Shown here: in pieces, positions 9,041-22,122 of the stretch
Numbering within the stretch: position 1 is the stretch's first letter
How the letters are laid out: each line of letters begins with the position of its first letter
Assembly: GCA_018000455.1 (NCBI GenBank)
Contig: JAGNJW010000025.1
Span: 1-64,000 of the forward strand
Reading direction: 5' to 3'
DNA from: Acidobacteriota bacterium
Lineage (GTDB): Bacteria; Acidobacteriota; Vicinamibacteria; Vicinamibacterales; UBA2999
DNA: 64,000 nt
Notes under the pieces: model-generated
Database searches by the model: none
Seen by the model: only the letters and a program-made list of their open reading frames with translations
What the model was told of the DNA's origin: nothing
Position numbers and translations under genes: made by a program

Positions 9041-9877
9041 ATGGCAGAAATCGCTCCGCTCCGGCCGGCAGCCACCGTCGTCGTGCTGCGGCCGGCGGCC
9101 GCGCATCCGTTCGACGTGCTGCTCGTGCGCCGCAACGACAAGGTGGCGTTCATGGCCGGGGCCCACGTGTTCCCCGGCGGCCGCGTCGATGACGCCGACC
9201 TGGCCGAGCCGGTGGCGGGATGCATCGGGCTCGACGCGCTTGGCCGCTGCCAGGATCTGTCCGCAAGCGAAGAGGCCCGCTACCGCGTGGCCGCGATTCG
9301 TGAGCTCATCGAGGAGGCGGGTCTCGTGCTCGCCCGTCGGGACGGCCGGATGGTGGACGGCGCCACCGCCACCGCCGTGCGGGCGTCGCTCACGCCGCGC
9401 ACGTCGTTGGTTGCGCAGCTGGCCGCCCAGGGACTCACCATGGCGATTGATGCCGTGATGCCGTTTGCGCACTGGGTCACGCCCGAGATCGAGATCCGCC
9501 GCTTCGATACGCGCTTCCTGCTGGCGCGCACGCCCGGCGAGCAAGAGGCCACCCACGACAATGGCGAGATGACCGCGCTCGAGTGGCTGGCGCCAGAGGA
9601 GGCCATCACCCGCGCGCTCCGGCGCGACATCCACCTGCCACCGCCGACGTGGTCCACGCTCGAGCGTCTGTCGAGGTTCGCGAGCATCGACCAGGCATGG
9701 CAGTGGGCGAGCACCACGCCCATCGTGCGTATCCAGCCCGGCTTCGTGCGCGATGGCGAGACGACCACGCTCTTCCTGCCGGGAGATCCGTCCTACCCGT
9801 GCCCGGAAGGTTGCGAGCCGTTCCCGCACACGCGCTTCCAGCTGGTCGGCGGCGGCTGGCTGCCAGTTGGCCCCTGA
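9041..9877 (+). CDS. Nudix hydrolase, NUDT19-like
   Basis: Hydrolase of nucleoside-diphosphate-linked compounds, possibly CoA derivatives as in NUDT19. It shows the split Nudix box typical of that group: AHVFPGGRVDDAD, a 40-residue insertion, then AIRELIEEAGLVL with the metal-binding REx2EExG. The downstream HWVTPEIEIRRFDTRFLLA also occurs in NUDT19-like proteins. The ATG is the first after the preceding stop and gives 278 residues, normal for the group. Confidence 0.82.
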   Translation: MAEIAPLRPAATVVVLRPAAAHPFDVLLVRRNDKVAFMAGAHVFPGGRVDDADLAEPVAGCIGLDALGRCQDLSASEEARYRVAAIRELIEEAGLVLARRDGRMVDGATATAVRASLTPRTSLVAQLAAQGLTMAIDAVMPFAHWVTPEIEIRRFDTRFLLARTPGEQEATHDNGEMTALEWLAPEEAITRALRRDIHLPPPTWSTLERLSRFASIDQAWQWASTTPIVRIQPGFVRDGETTTLFLPGDPSYPCPEGCEPFPHTRFQLVGGGWLPVGP

Positions 9878-9943
9878 GCAATCGACCACCGGCCCGCCCC
9901 CGAATCCCGGCCGATCGGCGCTCTCGCGTACACTACCGCTACG

Positions 9944-11113
9944 ATGAACGAGCCGCCGGACGACGTTGCGCCGGTGCCACCCGACCCGCTCGCCGACGAC
10001 AGTTGGTCCTTCCCGGCCGATGAGAAGTCCGCGGACGTGCCCCCCGCACTGCCCCCCGCGTCGCCGCTACCAGCGACCGTAGACCTCGATCCGCGGCCGT
10101 TCGCCTTCACGGGCAGCGGCGGCGAGTACTTCCGCATCTGGATCGTGAACCTGCTGCTCAGCATCGTCACTCTCGGCATCTACTCGGCCTGGGCCAAGGT
10201 GCGGCGACTGCGCTATTTCTACGGCCACACGTCGCTCGACGGCAACGCCTTCGGATATCACGCGCTTCCGATTGCCATTCTCAAGGGTCGCCTCATCGCC
10301 TACGCCGTGGTCATCGTGCTGGCGGTGCTGTCGGAGGTTGCTCCGCTGGCGGCCAGCGCGTTGTACCTGCCGATTGCGGTGCTGGTGCCGATCATCGTCG
10401 TGCGGTCATTCCGCTTTCGCGCCGCCAACTCGTCGTATCGCGGCATCCGCTTCGGATTCGACGGGCTCGACACCGACGCCTACACGGTGTTCCTGTTCTG
10501 GCCCATCACCGTGGCGCTGTCGCTCGGCCTCACCTACCCCTACGTCACCAAGCGCCAGCGCGAGTTCTTCGTCGGCGACAGCCGCTACGGGCGGTCGCTG
10601 TTCGGCCTCGAGATGCCGACCGGCGAGGTTTACCGGATCTACGTCCTCGCCGCGCTCGCGCTGCTCCTGTGGTTCGGCGTCGCCACCATGACGTTTCTGA
10701 GCGCAATCGTCCGCCGCGGGAACGGACCCCTCGATCCCGAGGCGATGTCGGGCCCGGGCGTGCTGGCCGGCGTGGCGCTGCTCTACGCGGGGATCGGCGT
10801 GACGGTCGTGGTCGTGCGGACGGCGTTCGAGAACCTGGTGTGGAACCACACGCTGCTCGAGACGCACCGCTTCGAGAGCCGCCTGCGCCCCGGCTACATG
10901 CTGTGGCTCTATGCCACGAACATCTTCCTCATCGTGTCGACGCTGGGCCTCTTCGTGCCGTGGGCGCGCATCCGGCTGGCGCGCTACCGCGCGCAATCGC
11001 TTACGCTCCTGCCGGGTGGTCCGCTCACGAGCGCCGCCCTTGACGGCGGGCTCGACGCCGCGGCCACCGGAGCGGAGCTGAGCGACGCGATGGACCTGGA
11101 TTTCGGCCTTTGA
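9944..11113 (+). CDS. YjgN family (DUF898) membrane protein
   Basis: Integral membrane protein with the DUF898 signature: FAFTGSGGEYFRIWIVN, LLSIVTLGIYSAWAKVRRLRYFYGHT and a repeat of the same module near the end (WLYATNIFLIVSTLGLFVPWARIRLARYR). There is a 45-residue Pro/Asp-rich cytoplasmic start, then about six to eight helices. Function of the family is unknown. It overlaps by 4 nt the M48 peptidase gene, a pairing known from other bacteria, so the two products probably work together. TACACT 9 nt before the ATG hints at a very short leader. Confidence 0.88.
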   Translation: MNEPPDDVAPVPPDPLADDSWSFPADEKSADVPPALPPASPLPATVDLDPRPFAFTGSGGEYFRIWIVNLLLSIVTLGIYSAWAKVRRLRYFYGHTSLDGNAFGYHALPIAILKGRLIAYAVVIVLAVLSEVAPLAASALYLPIAVLVPIIVVRSFRFRAANSSYRGIRFGFDGLDTDAYTVFLFWPITVALSLGLTYPYVTKRQREFFVGDSRYGRSLFGLEMPTGEVYRIYVLAALALLLWFGVATMTFLSAIVRRGNGPLDPEAMSGPGVLAGVALLYAGIGVTVVVVRTAFENLVWNHTLLETHRFESRLRPGYMLWLYATNIFLIVSTLGLFVPWARIRLARYRAQSLTLLPGGPLTSAALDGGLDAAATGAELSDAMDLDFGL

Positions 11114-12117
11114 CCGGCGTCGCGGCCACGTATCACGACGGACGCACGTCGGCCTCGCGCGCGGTACGTGTCAGCGTGGCCGACGGTCTCGTGCATGTCG
11201 ACGGCGGCGACGTGTCGACGGCGATTCCGCTCTCGGCCGTGTCGCTCGAGCCCCGGCTCGGCAATCTGGCGCGCCGGCTCGACTTGCCAGACGGTGCGAG
11301 CTGTCAGGTGCCCGCCGACTTCGAGCTGCCGATCCCGGGCGGCGCCCCGGCGCGGGTTGAGCGCTGGGTCAACGAGGCCGAGATCCGGTGGGTGCCGGCG
11401 ACCATCGCCGCGCTGCTCGTTGTCGCCGTCATGTGGGCGGCGATCGTCTACGGGGTGCCGGCAGCCGCCAATGTGGTGGCGCGACGCATCAGTCCGTCCA
11501 TGGAGCGCGGTATGGGTGCACAGGCGCTCGGCACGCTCGACCGCGTGGCGCTGGCACCGTCGACGCTGCCGGCAGATCGTCAGGCGCAGCTGGCCGCGCG
11601 ATTTGCCGAAGTGTCGCGCCTGGCGAGCCCCGACGGCGGGCCAACCCTGGTCTTCCGCGCCAGCCCGGCGGTGGGCCCGAACGCGTTCGCGCTGCCCGGC
11701 GGCACGATCGTGCTGCTCGACGAACTGGTGGCCGAGGCAAACAACGACGACGAGATCGTGGCCGTGCTCGCCCACGAGATCGGCCACGTGCAGGAGCGCC
11801 ACACGCTTCGCCACGTGCTGCAGACGTCGGCGGCCGGCGTGGTGCTGGCAACGGTGCTGGGCGACGTGGTGTCGGCCACTACCTATGCCGTGGCGGCGGT
11901 GCCCACCTTCCTGCTGAACGCGCGCTACTCGCGGGCCTTCGAGCTGGAGGCCGACAAGTTCGGGTTCGCGTTGCTCGACCAGGCCGGCATCGACCGCGCG
12001 CACTTCGTGCGCTTTCTGACCCGCCTCGAGGCCAAACACGGCGGCGTCGGTTCACTGCCGGGCTGGCTCGCCACCCATCCGCGCGCCGACGAACGCGGCC
12101 GCGCCGCTACGCCCTGA
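11110..12117 (+). CDS. M48 family membrane metallopeptidase
   Basis: Zinc endopeptidase. The catalytic motif VLAHEIGHVQERH (HExxH, near residue 220) and the third-ligand region ELEADKFGF are intact. One transmembrane helix lies near residues 95-120 and another after the active site (LQTSAAGVVLATVLGDVV). The N-terminal 90 residues form a small domain seen in M48 proteins paired with DUF898. It starts at a TTG inside the stop of the DUF898 gene (TTGA overlap), which implies translational coupling. Probable role in membrane protein quality control. Confidence 0.88.
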   Translation: MTGVAATYHDGRTSASRAVRVSVADGLVHVDGGDVSTAIPLSAVSLEPRLGNLARRLDLPDGASCQVPADFELPIPGGAPARVERWVNEAEIRWVPATIAALLVVAVMWAAIVYGVPAAANVVARRISPSMERGMGAQALGTLDRVALAPSTLPADRQAQLAARFAEVSRLASPDGGPTLVFRASPAVGPNAFALPGGTIVLLDELVAEANNDDEIVAVLAHEIGHVQERHTLRHVLQTSAAGVVLATVLGDVVSATTYAVAAVPTFLLNARYSRAFELEADKFGFALLDQAGIDRAHFVRFLTRLEAKHGGVGSLPGWLATHPRADERGRAATP

Positions 12118-12199
12118 ATCTGCCAGAAGTCCTGGAAACGCGGGGATCTGGCCGGGCCCGCTCCGCACCCGGTCACGATTCTGGCCCGCTCGCGACGGC

Positions 12200-13081
12200 T
12201 CAGTTGGTGTCGATGAAGCGGTAGAGCACGCGGATGAGGCGGTAGGCGTCGGGCATGGCGTCGCGCTCGAAGGCGATGGTGTCGGGGGCCGGGCGCGACA
12301 TCTCGCGGAAGGCGCTCGCCACTTCGGGAATCGTGACGTCGCGGAACTGCATGGTGACCTTGTACGAGCCCGCGCGCACGGGCGCTGGTTTCTTGGCCGC
12401 CGCCACCGCCGCCTTCGCGCCGGCTTCGATGCGGCGGCGTGCCTCGGCCACCGGCACCAGTTCCACCGCGCGTGTGTTGATGGCGCGCTTGACGACCACG
12501 CCCGTCACGCCCGGCGCACTCGCCTTCACCTCTTCCACCGCCGTGTCGTCGCCGGTGACGAGCGCCACGGCCACGCCGTACCACGCCGCCATGGCGGCAT
12601 TCATGCCACCCTCACCGATCGACACGCCGTTCAACTGCACGTCGCGCACGACGCCAGAGCCGGTGTGCGCGAACAGCCCGCGTGGCGCGCTCGCCTTGGC
12701 GTGATAGCCGACGAAGAGCACGCTGTCGAACGACTCATCGAGTCCCTCCATCATGCCGTGCCGCTTGAAGCTGTGGCTGATGAGCCGGGCGCGCGGATCG
12801 AGATCCTCCGGCAGCAGATTGCGCTGGCTGCCGTGGGAATCGTTGACGAGCACGTCGGTGGCGCCGCCGGCAAAGGCGCCGCGAATGGCCGCGTTGGCGT
12901 CTTCGAGCATGAGCTTGCGGCCGCGCGCGTACTCGGGCTGGCCGGCCGACGTCTGGTCGTCGCCGTTGACGCCGCTGATGCCTTCCATGTCGACCGAGAT
13001 GTAGACCTTCTTCGCCGTCTGCGCCGAGGCGCCGACGGCGACGGTGAGGACGAGTGACAAGGCGAGTGTGGCGGCGCGCAT
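12200..13081 (-). CDS. Exported M55 family D-aminopeptidase (DppA-like)
   Basis: Zinc peptidase of the DppA family, which releases N-terminal D-amino acids from small peptides such as those from peptidoglycan. VYISVDMEGISGV (the SxDxEG metal site), VNDSHGSQRNLL and FVGYHAKA with its His are present. The ATG that begins a clear signal peptide (MRAATLALSLVLTVAVGASA) is taken as start, so it differs from cytoplasmic DppA by being exported. Length 293 is normal. It lies downstream of the selenoprotein candidate on the same strand with a 23-nt gap. Confidence 0.88.
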   Translation of the reverse strand: MRAATLALSLVLTVAVGASAQTAKKVYISVDMEGISGVNGDDQTSAGQPEYARGRKLMLEDANAAIRGAFAGGATDVLVNDSHGSQRNLLPEDLDPRARLISHSFKRHGMMEGLDESFDSVLFVGYHAKASAPRGLFAHTGSGVVRDVQLNGVSIGEGGMNAAMAAWYGVAVALVTGDDTAVEEVKASAPGVTGVVVKRAINTRAVELVPVAEARRRIEAGAKAAVAAAKKPAPVRAGSYKVTMQFRDVTIPEVASAFREMSRPAPDTIAFERDAMPDAYRLIRVLYRFIDTN

Positions 13082-13104
13082 GGAGGGTCTCCGGGCGGGA
13101 ACGC

Positions 13105-13764
13105 TTACGACGTAGTGTCGGTCGGACGCTGCAGCGCAGCTTCCACGAACTCGGCTTCCGGCAGACCGCCGAGGATCTCGACCGTGTCGTTCACGACCGT
13201 CTTCGGCACGCCGCTGACACGGTAGCGGCGCGAGAGATCCATGAACTCCTGTGCGTCGACGGCATCGGCCGTGATGTGGGGGTTGGCGTACGCCATCTTG
13301 TGAGCCAGGACGACCGCCCTGGGGCAATGCGGTCAAGTGGGGGTCGTGAACACCTGCAGGTGCAGCGGCTTGTCGACGCCGGCGAGCGAGGCCACGGTCT
13401 CGGGTTCGAGCTCGAGGTTACCGGTGCCGGCCAGCAGCACGGCTTCCACCAGCGACACGAACTCGTAGCCAGTATTGGCGCCGTAGAAGCGGATGCGTGT
13501 GTCGGCGCCGTCGCCCAGCACGACCACGGCCGGTGCCTTGTCGACGCCGTACTTGGCGAGGTCGTCGGTGTCGAGCACGAAGTTCTTGTCGACGACGGTA
13601 ATCTTCTCGTGCAGCGAGGCCACTTCATCCACCACCTGTCGGGCGATGAGGCCGCTCTCGCTGCCGCCGATCGTTTGCGTGAAGAGCAGCAGGTCGACCG
13701 GCTTGCTGATCGGGGCCAGGTGGGTGGTGAGGGTCTGACGATCACTATCGGAAAGAAGGGCCAT
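13105..13764 (-). CDS. Candidate selenoprotein: tandem thioredoxin/glutaredoxin-fold oxidoreductase with U-x-x-C
   Basis: One reading frame of 220 codons is interrupted only by a TGA at codon 144 (13333-13335). Read through as selenocysteine it gives LQVFTTPT-U-PHCPRAVVLAH, exactly the active site of protein-disulfide-oxidoreductase-like proteins where CPxC is expected. Downstream, VSGVPKTV supplies the cis-proline loop and GGLPEAEFVEAAL the final helix. The N-terminal half is a second thioredoxin fold whose active site has decayed (FTQTIGGSE, no Cys), with KAPAVVVL as its cis-Pro strand. Stopping at TGA would remove the catalytic half of the domain. The SECIS-like hairpin is listed separately. 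No sel genes are in the window. Alternatives are a sequencing error or a nonsense mutation. Confidence 0.75.
13305..13322 (-). promoter_or_regulatory. Bacterial SECIS-like hairpin after the in-frame TGA
   Basis: On the minus strand, CCAGGGC pairs with GUCCUGG (seven pairs including one G-U) and closes a GGUC tetraloop. The loop starts 17 nt after the TGA. A GGUC apical loop at nearly this distance is what I recall of E. coli fdhF, where SelB contacts the G and U. No equivalent of its bulged U is obvious. Confidence 0.55.
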
Positions 13765-13770
13765 GAGGGG

Positions 13771-13776
13771 ATCTTA
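13771..13776 (-). promoter_or_regulatory. -10 element of the selenoprotein candidate, leaderless type
   Basis: TAAGAT on the minus strand, 6 nt before the ATG, with no ribosome binding site between. This spacing would place the transcript start at or next to the start codon. No -35 element was seen. Confidence 0.35.
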
Positions 13777-13812
13777 CAGGGACCGCGGGTCGGGCAACAG
13801 GGCCGCGGATTC

Positions 13813-14310
13813 CTAGAACTTGAACAGATCGTCGAACGCCTTCTTGGCGCCCGACGCCGACTCCGGCGACCCGCTCGTCGGCGAAACCGGCGCCGGCGTG
13901 GAGCTGGTCTCACGCTCCCAGCTGGCACGCGCCGAGAAGAGGCTGCACTCGTTGGCGGCATCCTTCGGCGAGACGCGCGCCGGAATCGTCTCGCTGCACT
14001 CGAAGCGCGCGCTTGGGTCGAAGTGCACGCACTGGATGCAGGCGTGCAACGCCGTCTGGCACTTCTCGCACTTGCTGAGCGCGAGGATCTCGCTTTCGAC
14101 GGGGGTGCCGCAGCGCGCGCATTTCGCCACCGCGCGATAGCCCATCATGCGCGGGTTCTTGGCGCCTTCCGACGACATGCGCCGCGTGCCTGCGGGTGCG
14201 CCAGGCTCCCGTTCCGGGCGCCGGTCCCCGCCGCTGAGACCGCTGTCGCGAGGCCGCCGGTCGCGATCGTCGTCCTGGTAGCCGTGCTGCCGGTACTTGC
14301 GTTCGGACAT
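13813..14310 (-). CDS. Small zinc-ribbon protein of unknown function
   Basis: 165 residues. A basic, disordered first third (many Arg and Asp) is followed by a Cys-rich core with CARC, CEKC, CIQC, FECSE and ECSLF, enough for two or three zinc sites, then a Ser/Pro-rich tail ending KKAFDDLFKF. Likely cytoplasmic, and probably a nucleic-acid or protein-binding adaptor. I know similar uncharacterised proteins but cannot name a family. GAAGG lies before the ATG. It stands alone between the thioredoxin-fold gene and a serine hydrolase gene on the same strand. Confidence 0.7.
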   Translation of the reverse strand: MSERKYRQHGYQDDDRDRRPRDSGLSGGDRRPEREPGAPAGTRRMSSEGAKNPRMMGYRAVAKCARCGTPVESEILALSKCEKCQTALHACIQCVHFDPSARFECSETIPARVSPKDAANECSLFSARASWERETSSTPAPVSPTSGSPESASGAKKAFDDLFKF

Positions 14311-14348
14311 GTATTTGCCTTCGGCGTGCCGTCAGGGGCGCGCGGGTG

Positions 14349-15485
14349 TCATCGAGTTGACACGGGGAGGGGATCGGGAGCCAGCGCCATGAGCTGCTCG
14401 GCGAGTTCGCGCAGTCGTGGGACGTTGTCGAGGTTGACGAAGACGACGCTTGCGGTGCGCGCTCGTGGTTCGCGGAGCACGTAGGTCGTGCCGCCCATCG
14501 CACCGCCGCTGTGCGCGACCAGTTGGCGGCTGCCCTGCTGACTGAGCATCCAGCCGAGTCCGTAGCCCATGCGCGCGCCGTTGTTGAGGCGTCCAGCGGT
14601 GTACATCCGCTCGAGTGTCTCGGGACGCAGGAGCTTGCCGTAGTTGAGGGCGATGTCGAAGCGCGCGATGTCACTGGCGGTGGCGATGAGCCCGCCACCG
14701 GCCCACTTCACGCTCAGGTCCACGTACGGCGCGTTCAACCACGAGAGCGGCGTCGCGCCGTGCACGTACTGGCGAGCACGAAACCGCACGATCTCCTGCG
14801 GGTGCTCGAGCCACGTGGAGGTCATCCCCGCTGGCCCGAAAATCGCCGATCGCAAGTACTCCTCGAACGAGCGGCCCGAGACGTTCTCGACGACCCCCTG
14901 CAGCAGGCTGTAACCGAAGGTCGAATAGAGATACCGCTCACCCGGCGCGAACTCGAGCGGGTCGTTCCTGAAGACGCCGAGCGCGCTCTCGAGCGTGGGG
15001 AACGGCGCGGCCAACCCGAATTCGTTGCCCCGGTAGTGGCGGATGCCCGAGGTGTGGGCGAGCAGATGGTGAATGCGCACCTCGCCCTGAATCTTGCGTG
15101 GGAACGACGGCACGTATTTCTGGATCGGGTCGTCGAGTGACACGAGGCCCCGTTCCACCAGTTGCATCACGGCCACGGCGGTGATGGGCTTCGAGATCGA
15201 GGCGAGGCGAAACACCGATTCAGGCCGAGCCGGGGCCGCCTGCTCGACATCGGCTGCGCCAAAGCCCTCCGCCCACACGATCTGGTCGCCCTGGACGACG
15301 GCGGCCGACAGCCCCGGCACATTCACGCCCACCCGCCAGTCGTCGGCCAGGCGTGCCAGCACTGCCGCCTGGCGGTCGACGGCGACAGCGAGGCGGGCCG
15401 CGGCAGGCTGCGCCGACACCACGGCCGACAGCGCGAGGCCAGCAAGACAAAGCGAAGCGAAGGGGCGTAGAAGCCTGAGGTGCAT
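14349..15485 (-). CDS. Exported serine hydrolase, class C beta-lactamase fold
   Basis: Penicillin-binding-protein-like esterase or peptidase. The SxxK nucleophile motif is in FRLASISKPITAVAVMQLVE. The second motif YSTFGYSLLQG has Thr where Asn or Ser is usual (YxN). The third is VAHSGGAMGG (HxG). These are the three active-site motifs of the family. The signal peptide starts at the ATG 15485 (MHLRLLRPFASLCLAGLALS); the frame also allows a GTG seven codons upstream. Probably periplasmic. Substrate could be a peptide, ester or lactam; actual beta-lactam resistance is not implied. Confidence 0.87.
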   Translation of the reverse strand: MHLRLLRPFASLCLAGLALSAVVSAQPAAARLAVAVDRQAAVLARLADDWRVGVNVPGLSAAVVQGDQIVWAEGFGAADVEQAAPARPESVFRLASISKPITAVAVMQLVERGLVSLDDPIQKYVPSFPRKIQGEVRIHHLLAHTSGIRHYRGNEFGLAAPFPTLESALGVFRNDPLEFAPGERYLYSTFGYSLLQGVVENVSGRSFEEYLRSAIFGPAGMTSTWLEHPQEIVRFRARQYVHGATPLSWLNAPYVDLSVKWAGGGLIATASDIARFDIALNYGKLLRPETLERMYTAGRLNNGARMGYGLGWMLSQQGSRQLVAHSGGAMGGTTYVLREPRARTASVVFVNLDNVPRLRELAEQLMALAPDPLPVSTR

Positions 15486-16022
15486 TGCGCCAGGGTGAGA
15501 CGTCACCCGGTGGCCATCCGGCGCCAGCCCGCGGCAGGCGCCTCACGGCGAGTTATGGGCCGCACGCGTGCGATATGTCAAGAACCAACTGGACCCGGCT
15601 CTGGCGAGGCGCTGGGTGATGGACGCCAGTGGCGGTCATGCCCGCCGTCGTGCACTTCGGGCCGTGCGGCCAGGCGCAATCTCGTGTGCAGGCCGCGCTG
15701 GAGTGGTGGCAGCAATGGCGCTGGTGTTGCCGCCCGGGAGGTCGCACCGGAACTAGCCGCCGCGGATCGCACCCGCACTTCTCTAATGTTTTGTCAAATG
15801 CCAGAATATCATCGTCGGCAGGGAAATCAGGCCTCTCGGTTGCTTGTCTATCCCTGGTGATTCTGGTACAACTCCTCGCGGAAGTTTTCACAAGCGGTCG
15901 TGCCCCGGCCACCTACCCCGCCCCTTGCGCTGCGGAGTGGTGAGTTGGGCGTGATTGCGTGTAAAGTTGCCCGCTGCCCCGCGGGATAGGTAGCAGTCCA
16001 GCGACTGCTGAAACGACGGTTC
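15486..16022. other. Intergenic region before the act operon
   Basis: 537 bases with no credible coding frame. The stretch 15780-15900 is less GC-rich than its surroundings, as expected of a promoter region, and holds the candidate listed next. No tRNA or terminator was recognised. Confidence 0.6.
15844..15872 (+). promoter_or_regulatory. Candidate promoter of the act-caa3 operon
   Basis: TTGTCT (15844-15849), a 17-nt spacer and TACAAC (15867-15872). Each hexamer matches consensus at four of six positions and the spacing is ideal. It lies about 150 nt before actA in a locally AT-richer patch. Moderate evidence only. Confidence 0.35.
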
Positions 16023-16673
16023 ATGTCGCAGATCTTTTCTAAGAGCGCAAACGCTTGGTCGAAGGCCAGCATCTTCGTCGTGCTGGCCCTCGTGGTGTCC
16101 CTCGGTGGTGCGGTCCGAGTGTTTCAACGCTCGGACGTGGTCACGGCGGCCAACACGGTCAGAGACCAGCCGGTGCAGTTCAGTCACCAGCACCACGTCG
16201 GCGGCATCGGCATCGACTGCCGCTATTGCCACACGTCGGTGGAGGTGTCGTCCACGGCGGGCATCCCGCCGACCAAGACCTGCATCAACTGCCACTCGCA
16301 GATCTGGTCTACCAGTCCTTACCTCGAGCCGGTGCGCTCGAGCTTTCGCGACGACCAGCCGCTCAAGTGGCTGCGCGTGCACGACACCCCCGACTTCGTC
16401 TACTTCAATCACAGCATCCACGTGAAGAAAGGCGTTGGCTGCGAGACCTGTCACGGTCGCGTTGACCAGATGCCGCTCATGCGGCAGCAGAACTCGCTGC
16501 AGATGGAGTGGTGCCTGAACTGCCACCGCAACCCGGAGCAGTTCGTGCGCCCGCGCTCAGAAGTCTTCACGATGGGCTACGTGCCGGCGGTCGATCAGCG
16601 CGAGCTCGGCCCGCAGCTGGTCGCCGAATACAAGATCCAGAGCCTGACCAATTGCTCGGTGTGCCATCGCTAG
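16023..16673 (+). CDS. actA: Alternative complex III pentahaem cytochrome subunit ActA
   Basis: Pentahaem cytochrome c of the ACIII quinol:electron-acceptor oxidoreductase. Five CxxCH motifs are present (CRYCH, CINCH, CETCH, CLNCH, CSVCH), as in ActA. One uncleaved N-terminal helix (WSKASIFVVLALVVSLGGAV) anchors it in the inner membrane with haems in the periplasm. It passes electrons from the complex to the monohaem ActE or directly to the oxidase. First gene of actABCDEF. No good ribosome binding site precedes the ATG. Confidence 0.93.
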   Translation: MSQIFSKSANAWSKASIFVVLALVVSLGGAVRVFQRSDVVTAANTVRDQPVQFSHQHHVGGIGIDCRYCHTSVEVSSTAGIPPTKTCINCHSQIWSTSPYLEPVRSSFRDDQPLKWLRVHDTPDFVYFNHSIHVKKGVGCETCHGRVDQMPLMRQQNSLQMEWCLNCHRNPEQFVRPRSEVFTMGYVPAVDQRELGPQLVAEYKIQSLTNCSVCHR

Positions 16674-16808
16674 GCACCGAACCGGAACGACGCTCAAATC
16701 AGCACGACAGCCACGCGACGTCGCGTGCCCCGGAGTACGGGGAGTGACACGGGACGAAGTCGCGCCGTCGCCGGCCTCAGGTCGGCGGACGCGGACGGAA
16801 TCAGAACG

Positions 16809-19859
<3,051 letters not shown>

Positions 19860-19960
19860 ACGCCTTGAGAGGCAGGGATTTCATGCCAATGAGTCAACTC
19901 AGTCGACCGGCTCCTCGAGGCGTCTACGCCCGCGCGGAGCGTGGGCACGACAATACTGTG

Positions 19961-20018
19961 GCTAGCGACGCGGAGCTGTGCCTCCTGGCGCGCCGGCCCG
20001 AAGCGGAGCGTCGCTAGC
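19961..20018 (+). repeat. Inverted repeat abutting the actC start
   Basis: GCTAGCGACGC (19961-19971) and its exact complement GCGTCGCTAGC (20008-20018) flank a 36-nt loop that itself contains GGAG...CTCC. The right arm ends 1 nt before the actC ATG. In RNA this 11-bp stem would lie on the actC start. It may tune actC translation or be a small dispersed palindrome. Confidence 0.6.
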
Positions 20019-20019
20019 A

Positions 20020-21435
<1,416 letters not shown>

Positions 21436-21449
21436 GCGGGATTCCAGTC

Positions 21450-21998
21450 ATGCACGTCAGCACAGACAAAACGGGGCTCTACGGGTTGATGGCCGAGTTC
21501 GACTCGGCGCAGAGCATCGTCGACGCCTCGATCAAGACGGTGGCGGCGGGCTACTCGAAGCTCGAGGCCTACACGCCGATCCCGATCGAGGAACTGAACG
21601 ACATCATCCACAAGAAGCGGACGATCCTGCCGAAGATCGTGCTGGCCATGGCGTTCGTGGGCATGGGCACCGGCTTCGGGTTGCAGTATTGGGCGTCGGT
21701 CATCGAGTACCCGCTCAACATCGGCGGCCGGCCGCTGGCCACCTGGCCGGCCTTCGTCATCCCGTCCTTCGAGCTGACGATTCTCTTCTCGGCGCTCACC
21801 GCCGCGATTGGCATGATCGCCATGAACGGGCTGCCGCAGCCCTATCATCCGGTGTTCAATGCCGAGCGCTTCTCGATGGCCTCGTCCGACAAGTTCTTCC
21901 TCGTCATCGAGGCCGACGACGCGCACTTCGCCAAGGATCAGACGAGCTCGTTCCTGCACAGCCTCGGCGCGAAGGGAGTCTACGACGTTGCGGAATAA
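21450..21998 (+). CDS. actD: Alternative complex III subunit ActD (DUF3341)
   Basis: Two-helix membrane subunit. GLYGLMAEFDSAQSIVDASI opens the DUF3341 domain, which ends FFLVIEADDAHF; in between are two helices (IVLAMAFVGMGTGFGLQYWA and FELTILFSALTAAIGMIA). It is structural in known ACIII. Length 182 fits. It begins 14 nt after actC. Confidence 0.92.
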   Translation: MHVSTDKTGLYGLMAEFDSAQSIVDASIKTVAAGYSKLEAYTPIPIEELNDIIHKKRTILPKIVLAMAFVGMGTGFGLQYWASVIEYPLNIGGRPLATWPAFVIPSFELTILFSALTAAIGMIAMNGLPQPYHPVFNAERFSMASSDKFFLVIEADDAHFAKDQTSSFLHSLGAKGVYDVAE

Positions 21999-22064
21999 CG
22001 GACGGATGTCGACGCTTCGCGTTGGAATGGAGATGCTCCGCGTCGCCATCTGCGGTGCCCTTCG

Positions 22065-22083
22065 GCCGTCGCTTCGCGACGGC
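22065..22083 (+). repeat. Perfect hairpin between actD and actE
   Basis: GCCGTCGC, loop TTC, then GCGACGGC: an 8-bp GC-only stem with a 3-nt loop. Nearby GCTCCGCGTCGC (22035-22046) is the reverse complement of a 12-mer inside the actB-actC inverted repeat, so both spacers carry related sequence. It could be an mRNA stability or attenuation element; no T-run follows, so it is not a classical terminator. Confidence 0.5.
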
Positions 22084-22122
22084 GCGACGCCTTCCATTTC
22101 CAGACACGCAGGAAGTCGTCGG

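Noticed and set aside
22006-22122. Upstream ATG for actE adding 39 residues
   Set aside because: The added segment covers a hairpin, has no signal features, and a good ribosome binding site precedes the later ATG with the lipoprotein signal.
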